The notes beneath the pieces are model-generated. The model was given only the letters and a program-made list of their open reading frames with translations. It was not told the DNA's origin and ran no database searches. This document shows positions 34,324 through 41,833 of a stretch of DNA of 64,000 nt, in pieces (position 1 is the stretch's first letter; every line of letters starts with the position of its first letter). The stretch covers positions 1-64,000 of the forward strand of contig CADCHE010000006.1 of the NCBI GenBank assembly GCA_902801205.1, given 5' to 3'. A program made the translations under genes and the position numbers. This DNA is from an uncultured Bacteroidia bacterium (GTDB lineage Bacteria; Bacteroidota; Bacteroidia; Bacteroidales; UBA932).

Positions 34324-35739
34324 ATGCTGAAACAGGGACTCGAACTCAAGCAGACGCAGAAGCTCTCTCCGCTCCAGATCCAGACGATCAAGCTGATCGA
34401 ACTGCCTGTCCAGGAGCTGGAGCAGCGCATCCGCCGCGAGTTCGACGACAACCCGGTGCTGGACGACGACGCGCCTGTCCGCGACGGCGACGACGAGTCC
34501 GATGAGCCCAAGGACATCTCCATCGACGAGATTGACGAGAACGATCCCATCCCGGACTACCGGCTCCGGGTCAACAATTACGGCAAGGACGAGCGACCGG
34601 AATACAACACCTTCTCCGTGAAGGAGAGTTTCACCCAGAGCCTCCAGCGGCAGCTGGGGTTCCGCAACCTGTCCAAACACCAGCGCGACGTGGCCTCCTT
34701 TCTGATCGGCAGTCTGGATGAAGACGGCTACCTGCGCCGCGACCTGGACACGATCGTCGACGACCTGGCGTTCAAGGCCAACATCACGTCCGACTACGAC
34801 GAAGTCCTTGCGATGCTCAAGGTCATCCAGGAGTTCGAGCCGGCCGGCGTCGGCGCCCGCGACCTGCGCGAATGCCTCCTCCTCCAGCTCCGGCAGGAGA
34901 AGCAGACGCCTGCGGTGGTGCATGCCGAGCGGATCCTGGAAGACTTCTTCCCGGAGTTTTCCAACAAGCATTTCTCGCGCATCCTCGCGCGGACGGGCAT
35001 GACTCGTGACGACCTGAAGGAGGCGCTGGAGCGGATCGTCAAACTGAACCCTTCACCGGGCGCCCAGATCGATGACACGTACGACGACCAGGCGCAGCAG
35101 ATCATCCCGGACTTCAAGCTTGAGATCGTCGACGGGGCGTTCAAGCTTTCGATGCCCCGCTTCAACATCCCCGAGATCCGCGTCAACCGGCGCTACGCCG
35201 AGGTGCTGCAGCAGGCCCAGGGTTCCACCGACCGGAAGCAGAAGGAGGCGGCGACCTTCGTCAAGCAGAAGCTCGACTCCGCCAAGTGGTTCGTGGAAGC
35301 GCTCAAGCAGCGGTACAACACGCTGGAAAGCACGATGACGGCCATTCTCGACTACCAGCACGACTATTTTGTCGACGGTGACGACGCGCACCTGAAGCCG
35401 ATGGTGCTCAAGGATATCGCCGAGAAGACGGGGTTCGACATCTCCACCATCTCCCGCGTCGTGAACAGCAAGTACATCGAGACGCATTTCGGCATCATGC
35501 CGCTCAAGTATTTCTTCTCGGAGGGCCTGGAGAACCAGGAGGGTGAGGAAGTCTCCACCCGGGAGCTCAAGAACGCCCTGCGCGAATGCGTCGACGGCGA
35601 AGACAAGGGCAAACCGCTGACCGACGACCAGCTGGTCGCCGAGATGAACAAGCGGGGCTACAAGGTCGCGCGCCGGACGATTGCCAAGTACCGCGACCAG
35701 CTGGGCATTCCGAAAGCCCGTTTGCGGAAGGAACTATAG
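34324..35739 (+). CDS. rpoN: RNA polymerase sigma-54 factor
   Basis: The alternative sigma factor that needs AAA+ activators. Region I is Gln/Leu-rich (QTQKLSPLQIQTIKLIEL), followed by an acidic stretch (about 40-80), the core-binding domain, a helix-turn-helix and the RpoN box ARRTIAKYR near the C-terminus. At 471 residues it is normal. Its last six bases overlap the 3' end of the convergent upp gene, so no terminator separates the two. Confidence 0.97.
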   Translation: MLKQGLELKQTQKLSPLQIQTIKLIELPVQELEQRIRREFDDNPVLDDDAPVRDGDDESDEPKDISIDEIDENDPIPDYRLRVNNYGKDERPEYNTFSVKESFTQSLQRQLGFRNLSKHQRDVASFLIGSLDEDGYLRRDLDTIVDDLAFKANITSDYDEVLAMLKVIQEFEPAGVGARDLRECLLLQLRQEKQTPAVVHAERILEDFFPEFSNKHFSRILARTGMTRDDLKEALERIVKLNPSPGAQIDDTYDDQAQQIIPDFKLEIVDGAFKLSMPRFNIPEIRVNRRYAEVLQQAQGSTDRKQKEAATFVKQKLDSAKWFVEALKQRYNTLESTMTAILDYQHDYFVDGDDAHLKPMVLKDIAEKTGFDISTISRVVNSKYIETHFGIMPLKYFFSEGLENQEGEEVSTRELKNALRECVDGEDKGKPLTDDQLVAEMNKRGYKVARRTIAKYRDQLGIPKARLRKEL

Positions 35740-36387
35740 CTTGCTGCCGTAGGCGAGGTCGCCCGCGTCACCCAATCCCGGAACGATATACGACTGGCTG
35801 GTCAGCTCCTCGTCGATGGCGGCTGTCCAGAGGGTCGTGTTTTCGGGCATGCGTTTCTGGAGGTCTTCGATGGCGTAGATGCTGGCAATCGGGCACACGA
35901 AGTGTGTGTGGACCGGGTCGCCGCCGTCGTCGCAGAGCCGCCGCCAGCAGATTTCGATGGAGGCGCCCGTGGCGAGCATGGTGTCGGACAGGATCAGCGT
36001 CTTGCCGGTGAGGTCGGGACAGGTGCAGTACTCGATGTTGATGTGGAAGTCATCCCCCTTGTCGTATTTCCGGTAGGCGGCGACGAAGGCGTTCTCCGCG
36101 TGGTCGAAGATGTCCAGGATGCCCTGGTGCAGCGGCAGGCCGGCGCGCAGGATCGTGGCGATGACCACCTTCGTGTCACAGGTGCTGACCCGGGCGGTCG
36201 CCAGGGGCGTGATCACATCTTTCGGGCTGTACGCCAGCTGCTTGCTGAGTTCATACGCGAAGATGTTGCCCAGGCGCTCGAGATTGCAGCGGAAACGGAG
36301 GCTGTCCTTCTGGATGGCCTTGTCGCGGATCTGTGCCACGATGTCGTTGAGAACGGAAGGGGTTTCCCCCAGGTTGATGACTTTCAT
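35734..36387 (-). CDS. upp: Uracil phosphoribosyltransferase
   Basis: This enzyme salvages uracil to UMP using PRPP. The PRPP-binding loop is LILSDTMLATGASI, and the C-terminal uracil-binding segment ends YIVPGLGDAGDLAYG. At 217 residues it is normal. It has its own consensus promoter directly after the radC stop. The 3' end overlaps rpoN by six bases, tail to tail. Confidence 0.95.
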   Translation of the reverse strand: MKVINLGETPSVLNDIVAQIRDKAIQKDSLRFRCNLERLGNIFAYELSKQLAYSPKDVITPLATARVSTCDTKVVIATILRAGLPLHQGILDIFDHAENAFVAAYRKYDKGDDFHINIEYCTCPDLTGKTLILSDTMLATGASIEICWRRLCDDGGDPVHTHFVCPIASIYAIEDLQKRMPENTTLWTAAIDEELTSQSYIVPGLGDAGDLAYGSKL

Positions 36388-36415
36388 GGATTTCGATGTT
36401 TGCTTTACCGAAATC

Positions 36416-36447
36416 CAAAAGTAGGATTATTTTTCGGGAATCCCAAA
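36416..36447 (-). promoter_or_regulatory. upp promoter
   Basis: On the minus strand TTTG (36444-36447), a 20-bp spacer and TACTTTTG (36416-36423) form a full Bacteroidota promoter, 28 bases before the upp ATG. Confidence 0.8.
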
Positions 36448-36451
36448 AAAA

Positions 36452-37030
36452 CTAGGCGCTGCCGGCCGGGAACGATTTCTCTTCCGCGAAACTGAAGTAC
36501 CCGCCGTCACTGACGATGACGTGGTCCAGCAGCAGGACCCCCACGGCATGCGCGGCCTCGCGCAGGGCCGCCGTGCGCTCGATGTCGGCACGGCTCGGAA
36601 GCGGGTCTCCTGACGGGTGGTTGTGGACGAGCACCAGGGCCGATGCGCCCCGCTCCACGGCGTGCCGGAGAATCTGCCCGAGCGGGAAGGCGGTCTCTCC
36701 TGTGTCTCCCTGTGACACCATGCCCTTGAAGACGGGCCGGTTCCGCCGGTTGAGCAGAATGATCCAGCATTCTTCGTGTCCGAGGCCGTGCAGCAGGGGC
36801 GCCATCAGGGCATAGGTGTCTGCCGCTCCGTGGATGGCCGGGGCGGCCGCTCCGCCGTTCCCGCTCCAGCAGCGCCTGCCCAGTTCGAGGGCGGCGGCCA
36901 GCGTCGCATAGCGGGCGGCCCCGATCCCTTCCGTCTCCTGCATCCGGTCCGCGCCGGTCCGGGCGCGGGCTCCTTTCTCCGCGAGCATCTCCCGCGGCCT
37001 TTCCTCCTTGCACAATTCCTTGATTTTCAT
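36452..37030 (-). CDS. radC: RadC-like JAB-domain protein with shortened N-terminus
   Basis: The C-terminal JAMM/RadC domain is intact, with HNHPSGDP at 136-143, the following SRAD and a Glu near 87-88. The usual start MKIKELCKEERPRE is kept. The helix-hairpin-helix region that normally follows is reduced: the roughly 35-40 residues between EKGA and the GIGAARYATL segment are missing, while the reading frame stays open. The total is 192 residues against about 225-230. RadC's biochemical function is unsettled, so the effect of the loss is unknown. Start at 37030 chosen from homology. Confidence 0.85.
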   Translation of the reverse strand: MKIKELCKEERPREMLAEKGARARTGADRMQETEGIGAARYATLAAALELGRRCWSGNGGAAAPAIHGAADTYALMAPLLHGLGHEECWIILLNRRNRPVFKGMVSQGDTGETAFPLGQILRHAVERGASALVLVHNHPSGDPLPSRADIERTAALREAAHAVGVLLLDHVIVSDGGYFSFAEEKSFPAGSA

Positions 37031-37069
37031 GTTTTCTTTTTTCTGCAAGGATAGGAAGGGACAACGGAA

Positions 37070-37106
37070 AAAAAGCCGGGAAACAAAAAACGTTTCCCGG
37101 CTTTTT
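37070..37106 (-). terminator. Intrinsic terminator after the transketolase genes
   Basis: A 15-bp perfect stem (37070-37084 with 37092-37106), GCCGGGAAAC facing GTTTCCCGGC and flanked by A and T runs, has a 7-base loop. It lies 23 bases past the transketolase stop on the minus strand and could also work in the other direction. Confidence 0.9.
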
Positions 37107-37129
37107 CTGTTTGTGTATGGATTTTCCGT

Positions 37130-38083
37130 TTATTTACGGAGCATCACTTTCTTGGCGGCTTCCGCGATGTGGGCGGCATCCATGCCGTAGGCGGCCAGCA
37201 GTTCGGCGGGCGTACCGCTCTGTCCGAACTGGTCGGCACCGTTGATGTACTCCAGCGGCTTGGGGGCCGTGGCGGCGAGGACACCGGCGATCAGTTCGCC
37301 CAGTCCGCCGGCCATGTTGTGCTCCTCGGCGACGACGGCGGCACCGGTCTTGAGGATGGAGGCGAGCACGGTCTTGGTGTCGAGCGGCTTGATCGTCGCG
37401 ATGTCGACGACCTCGGCGCAGACGCCTTCGGCCTCGAGGGCCTCGGCGGCCTTGAGGGCCTCCCAGACCATGTGGCCGGTCGCGAAGATGGTGACATCCT
37501 TGCCCTCGTTCAGGACATAGGCCTTACCGATTTCGAAGGGAAGGTCGTCCGGCCAGAAGTCGGCCACCTTCGGACGTCCGAAGCGGAGGTAGACGGGGCC
37601 GTCATACTTGGCGGCGGCGACAGTCGCAAGGCGGGTCTGGGTGTAGTCGCAGGGATTGATCACGACCATGCCCGGCAGGGCGCGCATCAGGGCGATGTCT
37701 TCCATCGTCTGGTGCGTCGCACCGTCCTCGCCCAGGGTGATGCCGGCGTGCGAAGACGCGATCTTCACGTTGGTCTCGCCGTAGCAGACCTCCATGCGGA
37801 CCTGGTCGTAGACGCGGCCGGTGACGAATTCGGCGAAGGAGCCGGCGAAGGGGACCTTCCCGGCGATGGCCATGCCGGCGGCGGCGCCGATCATGTTGGC
37901 CTCGGCGATGCCGCACTCGAAGTATCTTTCAGGGAAGGCGTCCGCGAAAGCGTCCATCTTCAGGGAACCCTTCAGGTCGGCGGTCAGCGCCACCACCCGG
38001 GAATCGGCTTTTCCGGCCTCGAGCAGACCTGCTCCGAAACCGCTGCGGGTATCTTTCTTACCTTTGTCAATGTATTGTTTCAT
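37130..38083 (-). CDS. Transketolase, C-terminal subunit
   Basis: Carries the pyrimidine-binding and C-terminal domains of transketolase (SGFGAGLLEAGK, GIAEANMIGAAAG, then the C-terminal Rossmann-like fold). The ATG at 38083 is preceded by AGGAAG at the right distance; an upstream start at 38107 would overlap the preceding gene. With its 317 residues and the 282 of the upstream gene, the pair makes one full enzyme of the non-oxidative pentose phosphate pathway. Split transketolases are known in several phyla. Confidence 0.93.
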   Translation of the reverse strand: MKQYIDKGKKDTRSGFGAGLLEAGKADSRVVALTADLKGSLKMDAFADAFPERYFECGIAEANMIGAAAGMAIAGKVPFAGSFAEFVTGRVYDQVRMEVCYGETNVKIASSHAGITLGEDGATHQTMEDIALMRALPGMVVINPCDYTQTRLATVAAAKYDGPVYLRFGRPKVADFWPDDLPFEIGKAYVLNEGKDVTIFATGHMVWEALKAAEALEAEGVCAEVVDIATIKPLDTKTVLASILKTGAAVVAEEHNMAGGLGELIAGVLAATAPKPLEYINGADQFGQSGTPAELLAAYGMDAAHIAEAAKKVMLRK

Positions 38084-38096
38084 AGCATCTTCCTGA

Positions 38097-38945
38097 TTAA
38101 AAGTCACCTAAAGTCTCTTCGAGCTGGCCCAGGGCGGCGGCGCACTGCTCCTCGGAAGGGGCGTTGCCATGCCACTTGTGGGTTCCGGCCATGAAGTCCA
38201 CGCCGTGCCCCATCTCGGTCTTGAAGAGGATCATCACCGGCTTGCCGTGGCCCTTCTTCGCCTTGGCGGCGTCGAAGGCGGCGAGGATCTGGTCCATGTC
38301 ATGTCCGTCGGCGACGACGATCACGTCCCAGCCGAAGGCTTTCCACTTGGCCTCGAGGTCGCCCAGTCCGGCGACGTTCTCGACGGTACCGTCGATCTGC
38401 TGGCCGTTCCAGTCGGTCATCGCGACCAGGTTGTCGACCTTGTGGTGGGCGGCGAACATGCCGGCCTCCCAGATCTGCCCTTCTTCGCTTTCACCGTCTC
38501 CGCACATGACGTAGACACTCTTCGGGTCCTTATCGAGTTTCTTGGCGAGGGCGACGCCGATGGCGGCCGACAGGCCCTGGCCGAGGGAACCGGAGGTCTG
38601 GGTGATGCCCGGCAGGCCCTTCTCGACGGACGGGTGGCCCTGGAGGCGCGTCCCGAACTTGCGGAAGGTGGCCAGTTCGCTGACCGGGAAGAAACCGGTG
38701 CGGGCGAGCAGGGAGTAGTAGACCGGCGTCAGGTGGCCGGCGGAAAGGAAGAACACATCCTGGTTCTTTCCGTCACGGGTCCACTTGGCGGGATCCGTGT
38801 CCATTACGTTGAAATACAAGGCCGTCAAGAAGTCCGCGCAGCTCATCGAGCCGCCCGGGTGGCCGGACTTCGCGACGGTCACCATCTTGACGATGTCCCT
38901 CCTGACTTGGGAGGCAATCTTTTTCAAATCTTCAGATGATCGCAT
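38097..38945 (-). CDS. Transketolase, N-terminal subunit
   Basis: Carries the TPP pyrophosphate-binding domain: SGHPGGSMSCADFL, the GDGESEEGQIWEAG metal/TPP motif and the late GHGVDFMAG segment. It stops 13 bases before the start of the C-terminal subunit, so the two are one operon. A -7 element lies about 37 bases upstream, back to back with the promoter of the oxoacid dehydrogenase genes. Confidence 0.94.
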   Translation of the reverse strand: MRSSEDLKKIASQVRRDIVKMVTVAKSGHPGGSMSCADFLTALYFNVMDTDPAKWTRDGKNQDVFFLSAGHLTPVYYSLLARTGFFPVSELATFRKFGTRLQGHPSVEKGLPGITQTSGSLGQGLSAAIGVALAKKLDKDPKSVYVMCGDGESEEGQIWEAGMFAAHHKVDNLVAMTDWNGQQIDGTVENVAGLGDLEAKWKAFGWDVIVVADGHDMDQILAAFDAAKAKKGHGKPVMILFKTEMGHGVDFMAGTHKWHGNAPSEEQCAAALGQLEETLGDF

Positions 38946-38981
38946 TTTATAATAAATTTATGGTCGTTCCATAGGAGCAGA

Positions 38982-38989
38982 CAAAGATA
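38982..38989 (-). promoter_or_regulatory. -7 element of the transketolase operon
   Basis: TATCTTTG on the minus strand matches TAnnTTTG exactly. The region upstream is A/T-rich without a clear TTTG. Confidence 0.6.
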
Positions 38990-39016
38990 ACTCTTTTTTA
39001 TCTCCGAAAAAAATTT

Positions 39017-39024
39017 TAACTTTG
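39017..39024 (+). promoter_or_regulatory. -7 element of the oxoacid dehydrogenase operon
   Basis: TAACTTTG matches TAnnTTTG exactly, 42 bases before the E2 start. It is divergent from the transketolase promoter 27 bases away. Confidence 0.6.
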
Positions 39025-39066
39025 TTGTCTTGAAAAGTTAGGTATTATTTTTAAAACGCACATAAA

Positions 39067-40416
39067 ATGGCAGAAGTTGTAATTATGCCCAAGCAGGGGC
39101 AGTCTGTGGAGAGCTGCATCGTCACAGAGTTCAAGAAAAAAGTTGGAGATACTGTTGCCGTGGGAGACGTCCTTTTCAGTTACGAGACTGACAAGGCGTC
39201 TTTTGATGAAGAGGCGAAGGTGGCCGGAACGGTCCTGGCCTGCTTCTTCTCCGACAACGACGAAATCCCTTGCCTGACGAATGTCATGGTGATCGGCAAC
39301 CCCGGCGAGTCTTTCGCCGAGTTCGCGCCGTCCGGCGCCGCCCCCGCCGCTGCGGAGGCTCCTGCTGCCGAGGCTGCACCTGCTGCGCCGGCCGCCGAGG
39401 CCGCTGCACCCGCTGCGCAGGAAGCGCCCGCCGCTCCCGTCGTCGCCGGTGCCCCGGTTTCCCCGCGTGCCCGCAAACTCGCCGCCGAGAAGGGTGTCGA
39501 TCCCGCGCAGGTCGCCGGAACGGGCCCTCACGGCCGCGTTATCGAGCGTGACATCGTAGCCGCCCAGGGCGCTCCGAAGTCCGGTCTTGCCAAGGCGATG
39601 GCCGCCGCCGGCGGCGTGGCCGCTCCCGCCCAGGGTTCCGGCCTGGCCGGCATGGTGAAGGCCTCCGATCTCAAGGAGTGGAAGCCGAACCACACCGACA
39701 TCCCCGGCGAAGGCGAAGAGTTCAAGGTCGAGAAGATGTCCAACATGCGCAAGCTCATCGCCAAGTCGATGTACAACTCGCTGCAGAACACGGCCCAGCT
39801 GACCCACATGCTCGGCGCAGACGCCCGCAAGCTCCAGGCTCTCCGCAAGAAGGCCAAGAAGGCCCTCGAGGAAGGCAAGGTCGACGCCAACATCACGATC
39901 AACGACCTGGTCTGCTTCGCGGTGATCAAGGCCCTGAAGAAGTTCCCCAAGATCAATTCCCACTGCCTGGGCGATGCGATGCGCCTGTTTACGCCCGTCA
40001 ACCTCGGCTGCGCCGTCGATACGGAGCGCGGCCTGATGGTCCCCGCCATCCCGCATGCCGACGACCTCAACATCGTCGGTCTGAGCAAGGCCCTCAAGAA
40101 GGCCGCGGATGACTGCAAGAAGGGCTCCATCAATCCCGACCTCCTCTCCAGCGAGGCGGCCTCCTTCACGGTTTCGAACCTCGGCGGTTTCGGCGTGGAG
40201 TGGTTCACCCCGGTCATCAATGTCCCGCAGAGCGCGATCCTCGGTGTCGGCACGATCGTTGCACGTCCCAAGGACCTGGGCGGTGGTGTTTACGCGTTCG
40301 TCCCTTATCTCGGTCTGTCCCTGACGTACGACCACCGTGCGCTGGACGGCGGCGAGGCCACCCGCTTCCTCAAGCAGGTCGCGGTGGAGATCGAGAACCT
40401 GGAAGTCGAATTCTAA
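39067..40416 (+). CDS. 2-oxoacid dehydrogenase E2 (dihydrolipoamide acyltransferase)
   Basis: The core of a pyruvate or branched-chain 2-oxoacid dehydrogenase complex. One lipoyl domain (about 1-80) carries the lipoylated lysine Lys43 in YETDKASF. An Ala/Pro/Glu linker follows (about 90-135), then a peripheral-subunit-binding domain (VSPRARKLAAEKGVD). The catalytic domain has the active-site YDHRALDG near the C-terminus. The product has 449 residues. E3 and fused E1 follow in the same operon. Substrate preference cannot be settled by inspection. Confidence 0.93.
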   Translation: MAEVVIMPKQGQSVESCIVTEFKKKVGDTVAVGDVLFSYETDKASFDEEAKVAGTVLACFFSDNDEIPCLTNVMVIGNPGESFAEFAPSGAAPAAAEAPAAEAAPAAPAAEAAAPAAQEAPAAPVVAGAPVSPRARKLAAEKGVDPAQVAGTGPHGRVIERDIVAAQGAPKSGLAKAMAAAGGVAAPAQGSGLAGMVKASDLKEWKPNHTDIPGEGEEFKVEKMSNMRKLIAKSMYNSLQNTAQLTHMLGADARKLQALRKKAKKALEEGKVDANITINDLVCFAVIKALKKFPKINSHCLGDAMRLFTPVNLGCAVDTERGLMVPAIPHADDLNIVGLSKALKKAADDCKKGSINPDLLSSEAASFTVSNLGGFGVEWFTPVINVPQSAILGVGTIVARPKDLGGGVYAFVPYLGLSLTYDHRALDGGEATRFLKQVAVEIENLEVEF

Positions 40417-40433
40417 ACTAATAACGATACGAA

Positions 40434-41813
40434 ATGTACGATTTAGCGATTATCGGAGGCGGCCCTGGCGGTTATGTGGCTGCAGAGCGGGCCGGCGCAG
40501 CCGGTCTGAAGACCGTCATTTTCGAGAAGAAGTCCCTGGGTGGCGTGTGCCTGAACGAAGGCTGCATCCCTACCAAGACCCTCCTCTATAGCGCAAAGGT
40601 TTACAACTACGCCGTGACGGGCGACCACTACGGCGTCTACGTGAAGGAGCCTTCCTTCCAGTACGGCGAGATCGTCGACCGGAAGGACAAGGTCGTGAAG
40701 AAGCTCGTCGGCGGCATCAAGGCTGCGATGAAGGGCTTCAAGGTGGAAGTCGTGAACGCCGAGGCGAAGGTCACCGGCCGCAGCGCCGAGGGCATCGCCA
40801 TCAGCGCCGACGGCAAGGAGTTCCTCGCACGGAACCTCCTGCTCTGCACCGGTTCCGAGGCGGCGGTTCCCCCGTTCCCGGGCCTGAAGGAAGCCGGCGA
40901 CGTGATCGTCACCAACCGTGAGATCCTCGCCCTGCGCGAACAGCCGAAGGAACTCGTCGTCATCGGCGGCGGTGTCATCGGCATGGAGTTCGCCGCGTTC
41001 TACAACACCCTCGGCACCAAGGTGACGGTGGTGGAGATGCTGCCCAAGATCCTCGGTCCCCTGGACGACGAGATCAGCGCCATGCTGCAGAAGGTCTACG
41101 CCAAGCGCGGGGTCAACTTCTGCCTCAAGTGCAAGGTGACCGGCATCGAAGGCAATACGGTGGTGTATGAGGATCCCGAAGGGAAGGTCTGCCGCGTCAG
41201 CGGTGACAAGATCCTCGTCTCCGTGGGCCGCCGGGCCAACTTCAAGGGCCTCGGCCTGGAAGAACTCGGTGTCGAGTTCGCCCTCAACCCGGCGGGCCGT
41301 CCCGTCGGCGTGAAGGTCGACAGCAAGATGCGCACGAACATCCCGAACGTCTACGCAGCCGGTGACATCACGGGCTTCTCGATGCTCGCCCACACCGCTT
41401 CCCGCGAGGGAGAGGTGGCCGTCAACAACATCCTCGGCAAGGAGGACCACATGCGCTATGAGGCCATTCCGGGTGTCGTGTACACGAATCCCGAGGTGGC
41501 CGGCGTCGGCCTCACCGAGGAACAGGCGAAGGCTTCCGGAAAGGACTTCACGGTGGTGAAGCTCCCGATGGCCTATGCGGGCCGTTTCGTCGCCGAGAAC
41601 GAAGGCGGCGAGGGCATCTGCAAGATCATCGTCGGCAAGAAGTACCACGAGGTGCTGGGTGTCCACATGCTGGGCAACCCCTGCTCGGAAATCATCCATA
41701 GCGCCTGCATCGCCATCGAGACCGAGATGACGCTCGAGCAGCTCAAGGAAGTCGTCTTCCCGCATCCGACCGTTTCCGAAATCATCAAGGAAACCGCCTT
41801 TACCATTAAATAA
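40434..41813 (+). CDS. lpdA: Dihydrolipoamide dehydrogenase (E3)
   Basis: The FAD-dependent disulfide reductase that reoxidises the lipoyl group of E2. The FAD loop IIGGGPGGYVAAERAG, the redox pair Cys39/Cys44 in GGVCLNEGCIPTK, the NAD loop VIGGGVIGMEFA and the C-terminal HPTVSE motif with the catalytic histidine are all present in 459 residues. It lies 17 bases after E2 and 20 before E1. Confidence 0.97.
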   Translation: MYDLAIIGGGPGGYVAAERAGAAGLKTVIFEKKSLGGVCLNEGCIPTKTLLYSAKVYNYAVTGDHYGVYVKEPSFQYGEIVDRKDKVVKKLVGGIKAAMKGFKVEVVNAEAKVTGRSAEGIAISADGKEFLARNLLLCTGSEAAVPPFPGLKEAGDVIVTNREILALREQPKELVVIGGGVIGMEFAAFYNTLGTKVTVVEMLPKILGPLDDEISAMLQKVYAKRGVNFCLKCKVTGIEGNTVVYEDPEGKVCRVSGDKILVSVGRRANFKGLGLEELGVEFALNPAGRPVGVKVDSKMRTNIPNVYAAGDITGFSMLAHTASREGEVAVNNILGKEDHMRYEAIPGVVYTNPEVAGVGLTEEQAKASGKDFTVVKLPMAYAGRFVAENEGGEGICKIIVGKKYHEVLGVHMLGNPCSEIIHSACIAIETEMTLEQLKEVVFPHPTVSEIIKETAFTIK

Positions 41814-41833
41814 TTTATAATACAAATCATATC

